Assembly: GCF_026626305.1 (NCBI RefSeq)
Contig: NZ_JAPNUE010000001.1
Span: 1,072,905-1,136,904 of the forward strand
Reading direction: 5' to 3'
DNA length: 64,000 nucleotides
DNA from: Frigidibacter sp. RF13
GTDB lineage: Bacteria > Pseudomonadota > Alphaproteobacteria > Rhodobacterales > Rhodobacteraceae
Shown: positions 16,702 through 27,097 of the stretch, one piece after another
How positions within the stretch are numbered: position 1 is the first letter of the stretch
How the letters are laid out: every line of letters starts with the position of its first letter
Notes under the pieces: generated by a model
Told to the model about the DNA's origin: nothing
Seen by the model: the letters and a program-made list of their open reading frames with translations, nothing else
The model's database searches: none
Program-made: the position numbers and the translations under genes

Positions 16702-17382
16702 ATGCGCTCGGACCGGCTCTTCGACCTGATCCAGATACTCAGGGACGGAAAACTCCACCGCGCGGCGGACCTCGCCGCGCGGCTCGAAGTGTCGACCCGC
16801 ACGATCTGGCGCGACATGGCCACGCTGCAGGCCTCGGGCCTGCCGGTCGAGGGCGAACGCGGCGTGGGCTATATGCTCACCGCGCCGGTCACGCTCCCGC
16901 CCGTGGCGCTGACGCTCCAGGAGATGGAGGCGCTGCGTCTCGGGATCGCGCTGGTGGCCAGCGCCGCCGACGCGGGCCTCTCCTATGCGGCCCATACGCT
17001 CGGTCAAAAGATCGCCGCCGTCTCGCCCGCCGCGGGCAACCTGCCGCCCGTCGACACCTTCGTCTTCGCCGGTCCCGAGGCGCAGAAGGCGGCGCCGCAC
17101 CTGCCCAAGCTGCGCGCGGCAATCTCCAGCGCCGAAAAGCTCGACATGACGTACCGCGACCTCGCCGGACGCGAGAGCCTGCGGCGCATCCGGCCCCTGC
17201 AACTCGAATATTGGGGCCGGGTCTGGACCGCGACCGCCTGGTGCGAAAGGCGCAAGGATTTCCGTACCTTCCGGGTCGATCTGATGCTGGCCCTCACCCC
17301 GACCGGCGAGACATTCGTCGCGGAACCCGGCAAGACGCTCGCCGACTTCAAAGCCCGCCCGATGCCCTCCTCGTCGCCCTGA
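16702..17382 (+). CDS. YafY-type HTH-WYL transcriptional regulator
   Basis: This 226-residue regulator has an N-terminal DeoR-like HTH (SDRLFDLIQILRDGKLH; LEVSTRTIWRDMATLQASG, residues 1-50) and a WYL-type ligand domain (LRRIRPLQLEYWGRVWTATAW, then FRTFRVDLML). WYL domains sense small ligands or nucleic acid. It probably controls itself and the ABM-like gene through the inverted repeat at 16269-16286. Confidence 0.9.
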   Translation: MRSDRLFDLIQILRDGKLHRAADLAARLEVSTRTIWRDMATLQASGLPVEGERGVGYMLTAPVTLPPVALTLQEMEALRLGIALVASAADAGLSYAAHTLGQKIAAVSPAAGNLPPVDTFVFAGPEAQKAAPHLPKLRAAISSAEKLDMTYRDLAGRESLRRIRPLQLEYWGRVWTATAWCERRKDFRTFRVDLMLALTPTGETFVAEPGKTLADFKARPMPSSSP

Positions 17383-17402
17383 GGCGCATCACCGATCGGG
17401 CG

Positions 17403-17448
17403 CTCGTCGTGCCCGCGCCCGCCGAGGAGCGCCGAAGGCGACGACGAG
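17403..17448. repeat. intergenic element with CTCGTCG/CGACGAG arms (copy B)
   Basis: Arms CTCGTCGT and ACGACGAG enclose a core with GAGGAGCG-CCGAAGG, closely matching the layout of copy A at 13502. It lies between convergent genes (WYL regulator and ABC ATPase), where it may serve as a bidirectional terminator. Confidence 0.45.
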
Positions 17449-17449
17449 G

Positions 17450-18532
<1,083 letters not shown>

Positions 18533-18638
18533 TGGTCCGTCCTTGCCCGCCCCGCCCATCCCTTAGCGAAAATGTCGGGCTTTCCGCCCCGATAGCAGGG
18601 CCGCCCGGGTCAGGCAAGCGCGGCGGGCAGGCACGCGA

Positions 18639-19418
18639 TCAGAGCGTGGCATTCATCGCACCGCCGTCCAGAAGGATATTCTGCCCGACGATGAAGCCCG
18701 CATGTGTTGAGCACAGGAAGGCGCAGGTCGCACCGAATTCGGCCGCCGTGCCGTAACGCCGCGCCGGGATCGTCGCCATCCGCTCCGCCGCCGCCGCCTC
18801 GATCGATATGCCCTTGGCCTTCGACACGCCGCTGTCGAGCGACACAGCCCTGTCGGTCGCATGAATGCCCGGCAGAAGATTGTTGATCGTCACCCCCTGC
18901 GGCGCCACCTGCCGCGCGGTGCCCGCGACGAAGCCGGTCAGCCCGGCGCGGGCGGCGTTCGACAGCCCCAATTGCGGGATCGGCGCCTTGACCGATTGCG
19001 AGGTGATATTGACCACCCGCCCCCAGCCCTGGGCGATCATGCCAGGTAGCGCCCATTGCATCAGCGCGATCGGCGTCAGCATGTTGGCATCAAGCGCACG
19101 GATGAAATCCTCCCGGCTCCAGTCCGACCAGAGGCCGGGCGGCGGCCCGCCCGCGTTCGTCACCAGAATGTCGACCTCCCCCGCCGCCGCCAGAACCGCC
19201 GCGCGCCCGCCCTCCTCGGTAATGTCACCCGCCACCGCCGTGACCCTCACGCCATGCGCCGCCCGGATCGCCGCCGCCGTCGCCTCCAGCGCCTCGGCCC
19301 CCCGCGCATTGATCACCAGATCGACGCCCGCCGCCGCCAAGGCTTCGGCGCAGCCACGCCCCAACCCTTTCGACGCCGCCGTCACCAGCGCCCGTTTACC
19401 CCTGATTCCCAGATCCAT
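18639..19418 (-). CDS. SDR-family protein with substituted catalytic Tyr/Lys
   Basis: This 259-residue Rossmann protein has the cofactor motif TAASKGLGRG, NAGG and the final GQNILLDGG typical of FabG-like short-chain dehydrogenases. The active-site YxxxK is replaced: after the Ser of ITSQS the segment reads LGLSNAARAG, so Tyr becomes Leu and Lys becomes Arg. The pattern SNxxRAG belongs to a divergent SDR branch, so this is unlikely to be a sequencing error. Standard oxidoreductase activity is doubtful. AGGGAGGATAGG precedes the ATG. Confidence 0.87.
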   Translation of the reverse strand: MDLGIRGKRALVTAASKGLGRGCAEALAAAGVDLVINARGAEALEATAAAIRAAHGVRVTAVAGDITEEGGRAAVLAAAGEVDILVTNAGGPPPGLWSDWSREDFIRALDANMLTPIALMQWALPGMIAQGWGRVVNITSQSVKAPIPQLGLSNAARAGLTGFVAGTARQVAPQGVTINNLLPGIHATDRAVSLDSGVSKAKGISIEAAAAERMATIPARRYGTAAEFGATCAFLCSTHAGFIVGQNILLDGGAMNATL

Positions 19419-19512
19419 CCTATCCTCCCTTGATGGCCCGAGACTGCCGCAGCCCGCCGCGACTGGCCAGAGGCGGCTTGACGCTACGGCGGTTCCGGCG
19501 CAAGGGAGCGTC

Positions 19513-20523
19513 ATGGAGGACGACAGCACCATAAGACCCGGCCCCGCGGTCCAGGCCTACCAGGCCGGGGCGATCCGCGTCGTTGTCGGCGCCAACCTGC
19601 GCGATCCGGTGGGCGGGGTTGAGGACCTTGAGCTTGGCGATGTCTACCGTCTGAAACCCGAGGCGCGCACCAAACGGCTAGTCCTCTCGCTCGGCGGCGC
19701 GCCCGGTGCCGCGCAGCAGGTGGCCGGGGGCTCCGACATCGGCAAGCCCGGCGATCTTGTCTATCCGCTTGCCGTCCTCACCTTCCTCGCTCCTGACGGC
19801 GAACGGCTCGCCCTTGTCACCGTCTGGCATGAAGCTTCCGAGACGACCTTCGCCCTGCCGCTGTCACCGATGGTGCCCGGCGTCGAATATACGCTCGTCG
19901 AGGCGCACCGCGATTTCGCGGGGCTGAGGCTTGGCGACGTGATCTGCGTTTCCTTCGCTGCCGGAACGCTGATCACCCGCCCCGGCGGCGCACCTGAAGC
20001 GATCGAGAAGCTGAAGATCGGCGATCCGGTCCTGACCCGCGACAATGGCCCCCAGCCGATCCGCTGGATCGGCAAGGCGACCTTGCGCGCGGCGGGGTCC
20101 TTCGCGCCCGTGGTCATTTCGGCCGGAACGCTCGGCAATCTTGGCGAGCTCGTCGTCAGCCCCCATCATCGCATCTTCCTCTACCAGCGCGGCGCCCGCC
20201 GCCTTGGTGGCACCGCCGAGGTTCTGGTGCAGGCCAAGCATCTGGTCGACGGCGACCGGGTCTGGCGGCGCGAGGGCGGCTTCGTCGATTACTACAGCCT
20301 CGTCTTCGACCGGCACGAGATCATCTTCGCCGAAGGCGTCGCCGCCGAAAGCCTGATGGTGAACGAGGAAACCGTGCGCCTTCTGCCCGAGGACCTGGCC
20401 GACGATCTGCGCAGCCGCTTCCCGGGCCTCAGGCAAAGCCAGTATTACGGCACCGAGGCGGGCGCGCGCGCCCTTGAAAGCCACGGACGCCAGCATTTCT
20501 TCCGCCCCGAACGCAAGAGCTGA
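19513..20523 (+). CDS. Hint-domain (Hedgehog/intein) protein
   Basis: This 336-residue protein contains a Hint domain from about residue 150: AGTLITRPGGAPEAIEKLKIGD, then RDNGPQPIRWIG, the HHRIFLYQ motif and FDRHEIIFAEG. Hint domains catalyse N-S or N-O acyl shifts in autoprocessing. Here the residue before FAAGT is Ser, with a Cys two positions earlier (CVSFAAGT), rather than the usual Cys directly before the Phe. The N-terminal 150 residues form no recognised domain. No partner is adjacent. AAGGGAG precedes the ATG. Confidence 0.85.
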   Translation: MEDDSTIRPGPAVQAYQAGAIRVVVGANLRDPVGGVEDLELGDVYRLKPEARTKRLVLSLGGAPGAAQQVAGGSDIGKPGDLVYPLAVLTFLAPDGERLALVTVWHEASETTFALPLSPMVPGVEYTLVEAHRDFAGLRLGDVICVSFAAGTLITRPGGAPEAIEKLKIGDPVLTRDNGPQPIRWIGKATLRAAGSFAPVVISAGTLGNLGELVVSPHHRIFLYQRGARRLGGTAEVLVQAKHLVDGDRVWRREGGFVDYYSLVFDRHEIIFAEGVAAESLMVNEETVRLLPEDLADDLRSRFPGLRQSQYYGTEAGARALESHGRQHFFRPERKS

Positions 20524-20542
20524 CGGGTTTTGCTTGACTTCC

Positions 20543-20557
20543 GGGGCCTCAGGCCCC
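20543..20557. terminator. short G+C hairpin after the Hint gene
   Basis: GGGGCCT and AGGCCCC form a 7-bp inverted repeat 19 nt after the stop codon. There is no U tract, so termination would be weak. The remaining bases to 20755 are non-coding leader of the helicase gene. Confidence 0.35.
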
Positions 20558-20755
20558 ATGTGCCCCCTGCCCAGTGCCGCTGCCGCGTGAGCAGCCGCGC
20601 CCCATCTGGTGGCGCAAAGGCCGGGCAAAGGTTCCCATATCACGCGGGGGTCCAGTGGCCATGATGGGCCACGCCCCGCCCGATACCGTCGCCCGATCTC
20701 CGGGCTGGCGGCCCCTTTTCTCTTCGGCGCAGACCCGCGCCAGACAGGACCAATT

Positions 20756-22096
20756 GTGACTGCAACTTTCGCCACGCTCGGCATCGCGCCGCGCATCCTT
20801 GAAAACCTTGGCCCCATCGGGCTGACCAATCCCACGCCGATCCAGACCCGGGCGATCCCCGAACTGCTGAAGGGCCGCGACCTTCTGGGCCTCGCCCAGA
20901 CCGGCACCGGCAAGACCGCGGCCTTCGGCCTGCCGATCCTTTCCGCACTCATCGCCATCGGCAAGCGCCCGCTGCCCAAGACCGCCCGCGCCCTCATCCT
21001 CGCGCCGACCCGCGAACTTGCCACCCAGATTACCGAGAACCTGCAGGCCTTCGCCGCCGAAACCCCGGTCCGCACCGCCCGCGTGGTGGGCGGCGCCTCG
21101 ATCAATGCCCAGGCCGACCGGCTGGCGCGCGGCACCGATATTCTCGTGGCCACCCCCGGCCGCCTGCTCGACCTTCTGGACCGCAAGGCGATCTCGCTTG
21201 CCGAAGTCCGCTTCCTCGTCCTCGACGAGGCCGACCAGATGCTCGACATCGGCTTCATCCATGCGCTCAGGAAGATCGCCCGCCTTCTGCCTGCCGAACG
21301 CCAGACCATGCTCTTTTCGGCCACCATGCCGAAACTGATCGAGGAACTGGCCCAGACCTATCTGAAAGACCCGATCCGGGTCGAGGTGGCGCCCCCCGGC
21401 AAACCGGTCGAGCGCATCACCCAGAGCGTCCATTTCGTCAATCAGGGCGAAAAGGCGAAACTCCTCTCCGATTATCTCGGCGAGCATCTGCAGGAACGCG
21501 CCCTCGTTTTCGCCCGCACCAAGCACGGGTCGGACAAGCTCTGCCGGCTTCTCGAAAGCTGGGGCTTCGGCGTCGCCGCGATCCACGGCAACAAGAGCCA
21601 GAACCAGCGCGAAAAGGCGCTTGCGGCCTTCCGCGCGGGCGAGATCAAGGTACTGGTCGCCACCGACGTCGCCGCCCGCGGCATCGACATTCCCGACGTG
21701 AAGCATGTCTACAATTTCGACCTGCCGAACGTGCCCGACAATTACGTCCACCGCATCGGCCGCACCGGCCGCGCCGGCAAGGACGGCCGCGCCGTCGCCT
21801 TCTGTGCGCCGATGGAATTTGCTGACCTGCGCGCCATCGAAAAGACCATGGGCCAGCCGATTCCGGTGATCGGCGGCGACATCCCGGCCGAGGCGGCAAA
21901 AGTCGACAACCGCGCCCGCAGCGGTCAGCGGCAAGGGGCCCGTCCGGGCCAGAACCACGGGCAGAAGCACGGCGGCAAGGCCTCCGAAGGCCAGCACAAG
22001 CGCCCCGCCCGCCGCCCCTCGCGCCGCCCCAAGGCTGAACAGCAAGGCAAATCGCACGGCGGCGCTGCCGCCCCGGTGCGCGCCAAGCACCACTGA
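20756..22096 (+). CDS. DEAD-box ATP-dependent RNA helicase (RhlE-like)
   Basis: This 446-residue RNA helicase has all core motifs: Q motif PTPIQTRAIP, Walker A AQTGTGKT, PTRELA, TPGR, DEAD, SAT, ARGIDIPDV and HRIGRTGR. The last 70 residues are a His/Lys/Gln/Arg-rich low-complexity tail typical of RNA-binding extensions. I chose the GTG with AGGAC upstream because it gives the standard family N-terminus (FATLGIAPRIL). The frame is open 49 codons upstream but that part is not family-like. Confidence 0.94.
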   Translation: MTATFATLGIAPRILENLGPIGLTNPTPIQTRAIPELLKGRDLLGLAQTGTGKTAAFGLPILSALIAIGKRPLPKTARALILAPTRELATQITENLQAFAAETPVRTARVVGGASINAQADRLARGTDILVATPGRLLDLLDRKAISLAEVRFLVLDEADQMLDIGFIHALRKIARLLPAERQTMLFSATMPKLIEELAQTYLKDPIRVEVAPPGKPVERITQSVHFVNQGEKAKLLSDYLGEHLQERALVFARTKHGSDKLCRLLESWGFGVAAIHGNKSQNQREKALAAFRAGEIKVLVATDVAARGIDIPDVKHVYNFDLPNVPDNYVHRIGRTGRAGKDGRAVAFCAPMEFADLRAIEKTMGQPIPVIGGDIPAEAAKVDNRARSGQRQGARPGQNHGQKHGGKASEGQHKRPARRPSRRPKAEQQGKSHGGAAAPVRAKHH

Positions 22097-22113
22097 TCAG
22101 GCGCGCGGCCGGT

Positions 22114-22743
22114 TCAGAACGGAACCGGCCGCCCCGCCCAATCCTCGAAGACACCGCTCGTGGCGGGCGACAGCGCCTCGATCCGGGCCATCAATCCGCC
22201 AACGGACTGCGCAACGGTGATCTCGGCCGGGGCCCCGCCCATGCCGGTCTTCACCCAGCCCGGGTGATAGATGCCGACCGCAATCCCCTCGGGCCGCAGG
22301 TCGGTCGCCAGATTGCGCCCCAGATTGACCGCCGCCGCTTTCGAGGCCCGGTAGATGTAGCTGCCCCCCGGCGCCCGCGTGCTCGACCCCATGGCCGAGG
22401 CGAGAATGGCGATCTTCGCCCCCTCCGCCCGCCGCAGCGCGGGCAGGAAGGCCTGAGCCGTCAGAAAGACCCCGGTCACATTGACGGCAAACCCCTCGGC
22501 CCACAGATCCGGCGCCGCGCCGCGCGGCAGGACACCTGCATTGCAGATCAGAAGATCGAGCGGACCCGCGCCAAAGGCCTCTGCCGCCTCAGCAACCGAA
22601 ACCGGATCGCGCACATCCATGCCGATCTCGCCCGCGCCGGGCCTGCCCCGCACCGTACCGAACGCCACATGGCCCCCATCGCGATAGGCCGCCAGCAGCC
22701 CCGCACCGATCCCGCGCCCAGCCCCGGTGATCAGCACCCGCAT
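22114..22743 (-). CDS. short-chain dehydrogenase/reductase
   Basis: This 209-residue SDR has TGAGRGIGAG for cofactor binding, CNAGV, Ser of LASAMGS and the active site YIYRASK with Tyr and Lys in place. It is shorter than classical 250-residue SDRs and resembles the C-factor/YbbO-like short group. The substrate is unknown. It converges with the helicase gene with a 17-nt gap. Confidence 0.9.
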   Translation of the reverse strand: MRVLITGAGRGIGAGLLAAYRDGGHVAFGTVRGRPGAGEIGMDVRDPVSVAEAAEAFGAGPLDLLICNAGVLPRGAAPDLWAEGFAVNVTGVFLTAQAFLPALRRAEGAKIAILASAMGSSTRAPGGSYIYRASKAAAVNLGRNLATDLRPEGIAVGIYHPGWVKTGMGGAPAEITVAQSVGGLMARIEALSPATSGVFEDWAGRPVPF

Positions 22744-22767
22744 CGGCCTATCCTTTGTCTTGAAAAG

Positions 22768-23187
22768 TCAGTTCACCTTGCGCGCGGGCATGAAAGGCAG
22801 GGGCGCGACCGGCACCCCCTCCTCGATCAGCTTCCTGGCCTCGTCGCTCCGCGCCTCGCCATAGATCGACCGGTGCGGCCGCTCGCCCTCATGCATCGCG
22901 CGCGCCTCGGCCGCGAAATTGAGGCCGACATATTCGGAATTCTCCTCGACCTGACGGCGCAGCGCAGCCAGGGCCGCCTCGACCTCGCTCGCCGGGCGCT
23001 GCAGCGGCTTGGCCTCTTCCGTCCCCTGACTGACCGCAGGCGCCATCAGATCCTTCGTCACCTTCACCGACCCGCAGACCGAACAGGCGACCATCCCGCT
23101 CGCGTTCAGCTTGTCGAACGCGTCAGAGCTCTTGAACCAGCTTTCAAAGCCGTGGTCCTGATCGCAGGTAAGCCGGTAACGGATCAT
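22768..23187 (-). CDS. DUF1178 family protein
   Basis: This 139-residue protein matches the DUF1178 layout: MIRYRLTCDQDHGFESWF at the start, a CSVC zinc-type knuckle near residue 35 and the C-terminal RSIYGEA and PFMPARK. The function is unknown. It lies 24 nt upstream of the SDR gene in the same direction. Confidence 0.9.
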   Translation of the reverse strand: MIRYRLTCDQDHGFESWFKSSDAFDKLNASGMVACSVCGSVKVTKDLMAPAVSQGTEEAKPLQRPASEVEAALAALRRQVEENSEYVGLNFAAEARAMHEGERPHRSIYGEARSDEARKLIEEGVPVAPLPFMPARKVN

Positions 23188-23249
23188 GGTCCTTCACGCG
23201 CAAGTTTGCCGAATCTGACGTGACAGAGATGGCGATTTTCGGGGCGGAT

Positions 23250-23720
23250 TCAACCTTTTCCCGCAGCCGCACCTGTTTCCGACGGCGGGCGGAAGTCCGC
23301 AAGCAGGCTTTTCAGCTCCGGCTCCGCCACAGCAATCGACGCCGCCTCGGGGCTGAACCATTCGCGCCGCCTGATGCCCATCTCGGGGAAGGCGTAGCTC
23401 AGATAATTCACCTCGACCGCATGAACCAGAACCCGGCAGGGGATCGCGGCCCCCGCAGGCATCGCCTTGTCGTAGGAATAGGCGCCCGCCTCGCCGGGGA
23501 TAAGCCGCCCGATGACGCCCGCCTCCTCATGCGCCTCGCGCAGTGCCGAGGCGCCGCCCTCTTCCTTTTTCTTCGGCCAGCCCTTGGGCAGGACCCAGCG
23601 CCCGGTGTCGCGGCTGGTCACCAGAAGGATCTCGCAGGCCTCGCCACCCGCGCGCCGATAGCACAGCGCGGCATGCTGGCGGGCAAGGCCCGCGCCATTG
23701 GTGCGTTTCCCTTCCTTCAT
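23250..23720 (-). CDS. NUDIX hydrolase
   Basis: This 156-residue Nudix protein has the box GWPKKKEEGGASALREAHEEAG, which holds the GX5EX7REXXEEXG spacing. The WVLPKG lead-in and the small size resemble diadenosine/diphosphoinositol polyphosphate hydrolases. The substrate is unproven. It precedes DUF1178 in the same direction with a gap of about 60 nt. Confidence 0.9.
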   Translation of the reverse strand: MKEGKRTNGAGLARQHAALCYRRAGGEACEILLVTSRDTGRWVLPKGWPKKKEEGGASALREAHEEAGVIGRLIPGEAGAYSYDKAMPAGAAIPCRVLVHAVEVNYLSYAFPEMGIRRREWFSPEAASIAVAEPELKSLLADFRPPSETGAAAGKG

Positions 23721-23847
23721 CTCCGCTCTTCCGGGGTCTTGGCGCCCCGGTCCCTGCCTCGATTGTAACGATTTTGTAACAAGGTAGCAGGAACGGCGCG
23801 CAATGCCACCCCTTTAGACAGCTTCCGCCCGGAAGCTTGCGAAAATG

Positions 23848-25086
23848 TTACTTTTCCGCCGCGTCCGGGCCCGCTTTCAGACCGGTCAGCCGCGCGAATT
23901 CGCCCTCGAAGGCCGCAAGCCCGGCCTCGGCCCCGAAAGCCGCAAGCGCCCGGCCTCCGGCATCGGCCAGCGCCGCCTGCCCCGCCCCGTCGCCCAGAAG
24001 CCGGTCGAACTCTCGTTCCAGATCCGCCGCCCCCCCCACCGCGACCGCGCCCCCAGAGGTTGCGAGCGCAGCATAGGCAGGCGCGAAATTCTCCAAGGAC
24101 GGCCCGTGAAGGATCGCCGCGCCATGGGCGGCGGGTTCGAACGGCGTATGCCCGCCGCGCGGGGCGAGCGAGCCGCCCACGAAACAGATTCCCGCCGCAC
24201 CGTACCACAGGTCCATCTCGCCCATCGTATCGGCCAGATAGACCGGCGCGTCTCCCTCCGGCGCGCCGCCGCGCGAGCGGGTGGCGAAAGAAAGCCCCCG
24301 CGCCGCGATCTCCGCCTCGACTTCGTCGCGCCTGCGCGGATGGCGCGGCGCAAGGATCAGCCGCGCGCCCGGATGGCGCGGCAGCACCGAAGCAAACGCC
24401 TCCAGAACCGCCGCCTCCTCGCCCTCATGGGTCGAAGCCGCCAGAATGGTCCGCACCCGGTCGAACCCCGCAACCGGCGCAGCACCCGCCACTGCCGCCG
24501 CCTTCAGAACCGTCACCGGTCCAAGCCGCGCGTCCGGCAGGCCAAGGCCCAGAAACCGCGCCCGCGCTGCCTCATCCTGCGGCGCCAGCCAGGAAATCGG
24601 CCCGATCACCCGACGCGCCAGCCCGGGCATCCAGCCCCAGATCCGCGCCGAGCGCGCCGACATCCGCCCGCCCAGCACCAGAACCGGCACGCCGCGCGCC
24701 GCACATTCGCTCAGACGATGCGGCCACAGCTCGTTCTCGATCATCACCAGCGCCACCGGGCGCACCCGGTCAAGAAAGGCGCGCACCAGCGGCAGATGAT
24801 CGACCGGCGCCAGCCGGACGTCGCAGGCCTCAAGCCCCCAGCCCCGCACCATCTCGCGCGCCGTCAGGCTGTTCACCGTGATCATCAGGCGAAGCTCCGG
24901 CCAGCGCGTCCTCAGCCGCGCCACCACACCCCGCGCCGCCTGCATCTCGCCGTTCGAGGCGCCATGCAGCCAGACGACCGGCCCCTCGCAGGCCTCGGGC
25001 GCCGTGACCCGCTCGCGCTCCGCCGCTCCGCGCGTCGCGCGAAGCCAAAGGAAGGCAAGTGAAGACAGGATCCGGTAGATCACCAT
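23848..25086 (-). CDS. waaA: 3-deoxy-D-manno-octulosonic acid (KDO) transferase
   Basis: This 412-residue inner-membrane GT30 enzyme attaches KDO to lipid A precursor. It has an N-terminal membrane anchor (MVIYRILSSLAFLWLRA), the acceptor motif WLHGASNGE, IENELWPH and the donor-site motif FVGGSL-(APRGGH)-TPFEP. I chose the ATG that gives the family anchor; the frame extends 54 codons upstream without family similarity and over the divergent PHP gene leader. Confidence 0.92.
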   Translation of the reverse strand: MVIYRILSSLAFLWLRATRGAAERERVTAPEACEGPVVWLHGASNGEMQAARGVVARLRTRWPELRLMITVNSLTAREMVRGWGLEACDVRLAPVDHLPLVRAFLDRVRPVALVMIENELWPHRLSECAARGVPVLVLGGRMSARSARIWGWMPGLARRVIGPISWLAPQDEAARARFLGLGLPDARLGPVTVLKAAAVAGAAPVAGFDRVRTILAASTHEGEEAAVLEAFASVLPRHPGARLILAPRHPRRRDEVEAEIAARGLSFATRSRGGAPEGDAPVYLADTMGEMDLWYGAAGICFVGGSLAPRGGHTPFEPAAHGAAILHGPSLENFAPAYAALATSGGAVAVGGAADLEREFDRLLGDGAGQAALADAGGRALAAFGAEAGLAAFEGEFARLTGLKAGPDAAEK

Positions 25087-25204
25087 GCGCCCGCTCTGCC
25101 ACGGCCCGTCCCCTGACGCAATGTCCGACCCGCTGCCCTTCGACGCCCCCTTTTCCTCGCCGCAGTCAAAGGGCACTCTCGCACCAGCAAACCCGGAGCC
25201 CCCG

Positions 25205-26122
25205 ATGACCGACGCTTTCACCGCCCCCGGCCGCTTCTTCCGCGGCAATCTTCACACCCATTCGACCCGCTCCGACGGCGTCCTCTCGCCCGAAGAGGTC
25301 TGCCGCCGCTACCGCGCCGAAGGCTATGATTTCATGGCTCTGACCGACCATTTGGTCGGCGCCTTCAAATATCCGATGGTCGACACGCGCGACTTCCGCA
25401 CCCGGGATTTCACCACGCTCATCGGTGCCGAGTTGCATGCAGGCAGCATGCAGAACGGCGAGGTCTGGCATATCCTCGCCGTGGGGCTGCCGTTCGACTT
25501 CACCCCGCCCGACCAGCCGTGGTTCGACGCCCATGACGGATCGGAAAGCGCCGCCGCGCTTGCCACCCGCGCCCGCAACGCGGGCGCCTTCGTCGCCGTC
25601 GCCCATCCGCAATGGTCGGGCCTGACGCTCGCCGACGCCCGCACGATCGAGGCGGCACACGCGGTCGAGATCTACAATCACGGCTGCTACGCGGGCTGCG
25701 ACCGGGGCGACGGTTTCGCGATCAACGACCTCCTCCTAACCGAAGGCCGCGCGCTGTCGCTCGTCGCCACCGACGATGCGCATTTCTCCGAACCCGACCA
25801 TTTCGGCGGCTGGGTGATGGTCAAGGCCGAGGAGAACGACCCCGACGCCATCCTCGCCGCGCTGAAGGCCGGCCACCATTATTCCTCGCAAGGCCCCGAA
25901 ATCCGCCGGGTCGAGATCACCGACAAATCCGTGGTGGTCGAATGTTCCGCCGCCACCTCGGTCATCGTCCAGGGCAAGGGCACGGCGGCCCGCGCCATCC
26001 ACGGCCATTCGATGACCCGGGCCGAGATCCTGCTCGAACGCTTCCGCAAATCCCCCTGGATCCGCGTCACCGTCATCGACGCCGCCGGCCGCCGCGCCTG
26101 GTCGAACCCCTACTGGCTCTGA
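25205..26122 (+). CDS. PHP-domain metal-dependent phosphoesterase
   Basis: This 305-residue protein has the PHP motifs: NLHTHSTRSDG (motif I), LTDH (II), IGAELHAG (III), VAHPQW and ATDDAHF (IV region). They should bind a trinuclear metal site. Stand-alone PHP proteins act as phosphodiesterases or phosphatases. The C-terminal ~60 residues look like a beta-rich appendage. The chosen ATG follows a divergent gap with waaA. Confidence 0.88.
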   Translation: MTDAFTAPGRFFRGNLHTHSTRSDGVLSPEEVCRRYRAEGYDFMALTDHLVGAFKYPMVDTRDFRTRDFTTLIGAELHAGSMQNGEVWHILAVGLPFDFTPPDQPWFDAHDGSESAAALATRARNAGAFVAVAHPQWSGLTLADARTIEAAHAVEIYNHGCYAGCDRGDGFAINDLLLTEGRALSLVATDDAHFSEPDHFGGWVMVKAEENDPDAILAALKAGHHYSSQGPEIRRVEITDKSVVVECSAATSVIVQGKGTAARAIHGHSMTRAEILLERFRKSPWIRVTVIDAAGRRAWSNPYWL

Positions 26123-26137
26123 CCCGGGGCGCGCCGC

Positions 26138-26380
26138 TCAAAGCCCCTTGTGCGTGCCGTCGCAGAAGGGCGCCTTGCCGCTTTGCTTGCAGCCGCAGAG
26201 CCAGACTTTCTTCGTCTCCTCTGCGGTGAATTTCACCGGCGTGATCGAGGTCGCCTTGTGGCTGCCGTCACAGAAAGGCTGGTTCTGCGACCGACCGCAA
26301 GCGCACCAGAAATAGGTTTTTCCGGCCTCGACCTCGACAGGATAGGGGGCTTTCTGGGCGATCTGGGGGACGTCCGACAT
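26138..26380 (-). CDS. tandem CDGSH iron-sulfur protein
   Basis: This 80-residue protein has two CDGSH-type sites: CACGRSQNQPFCDGSHK and CGCKQSGKAPFCDGTHK. Each gives the C-x-C-x(n)-C-x3-H pattern that binds a [2Fe-2S] cluster, so two clusters in one monomer are expected. The protein is soluble, without a leader. GGAGAG precedes the ATG. It converges on the PHP gene with a 15-nt gap. Confidence 0.93.
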   Translation of the reverse strand: MSDVPQIAQKAPYPVEVEAGKTYFWCACGRSQNQPFCDGSHKATSITPVKFTAEETKKVWLCGCKQSGKAPFCDGTHKGL

Positions 26381-26488
26381 CTGGCTCTCCGGCTGGACCT
26401 GACACGGGCCAAACCTCACCCTCGGCACCCTGTGCGTCAATTGCGATGAAAGGGCCCAACCGCACGCAACCTGTGCGCGGCTGCGGCG

Positions 26489-27097
26489 TCAGCGGTGGTT
26501 CCAGTCGTCCGGATCGGCAGAATTCCCGGGCGAGAGACCCAGTACATCGCCCTCGGTCGAACAGCCGAGACCCAGCACCGTGCGGTTGGCATAGGCGAAA
26601 TAGGCCGTCACCTGATTGATCTCGAGGATCTCGCCGTCGCTCCAGCCCGCCGCCCGCAGCGCCGCGACATCGGCCTCGACCATCCCCGCCGGATCGCGCG
26701 TCAGCTTCCTCGCATAGTGAAGCGCCGCCTGTTCGCGCGGATCAAGCGGCAGCGCCTCCGGCGCCCCCGCCTCCATCCCCCGCCGCAAGGCGCCCGCCCG
26801 AGCCTCATCACCCAGAAGCCGCCTCAGCCCGGCGAAATGGTGATCGACGCAATAGGCGCAGCCGTTCAGGAGGCTGACCCAGACCCCGATCACCTCGAGA
26901 AACCATTTCGGCACCCGGTTGCCAGAATGATGCAGCACGTACTTGTAGACCGCCATATGCGCCTCCATCGTATGGGGGCGCAGCGAGTGCATCATCATGA
27001 TATTGTCGACATTGTCGTCCGGGCCCTTCACCCGGTCATAAAGCTGACGCAGCCTGCCGCTGCTCTCCTCATAGGGGACGGTTTCGATCCAGGGCAT
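26489..27097 (-). CDS. AhpD-like alkylhydroperoxidase/carboxymuconolactone decarboxylase-family protein
   Basis: This 202-residue helical protein of the peroxidase-related AhpD family carries the redox motif CAYCVDHH (CxxC plus His) at about residues 80-87, and the upstream segment for subunit packing. It may reduce hydroperoxides; the physiological donor is unknown. It is monocistronic. Confidence 0.88.
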   Translation of the reverse strand: MPWIETVPYEESSGRLRQLYDRVKGPDDNVDNIMMMHSLRPHTMEAHMAVYKYVLHHSGNRVPKWFLEVIGVWVSLLNGCAYCVDHHFAGLRRLLGDEARAGALRRGMEAGAPEALPLDPREQAALHYARKLTRDPAGMVEADVAALRAAGWSDGEILEINQVTAYFAYANRTVLGLGCSTEGDVLGLSPGNSADPDDWNHR

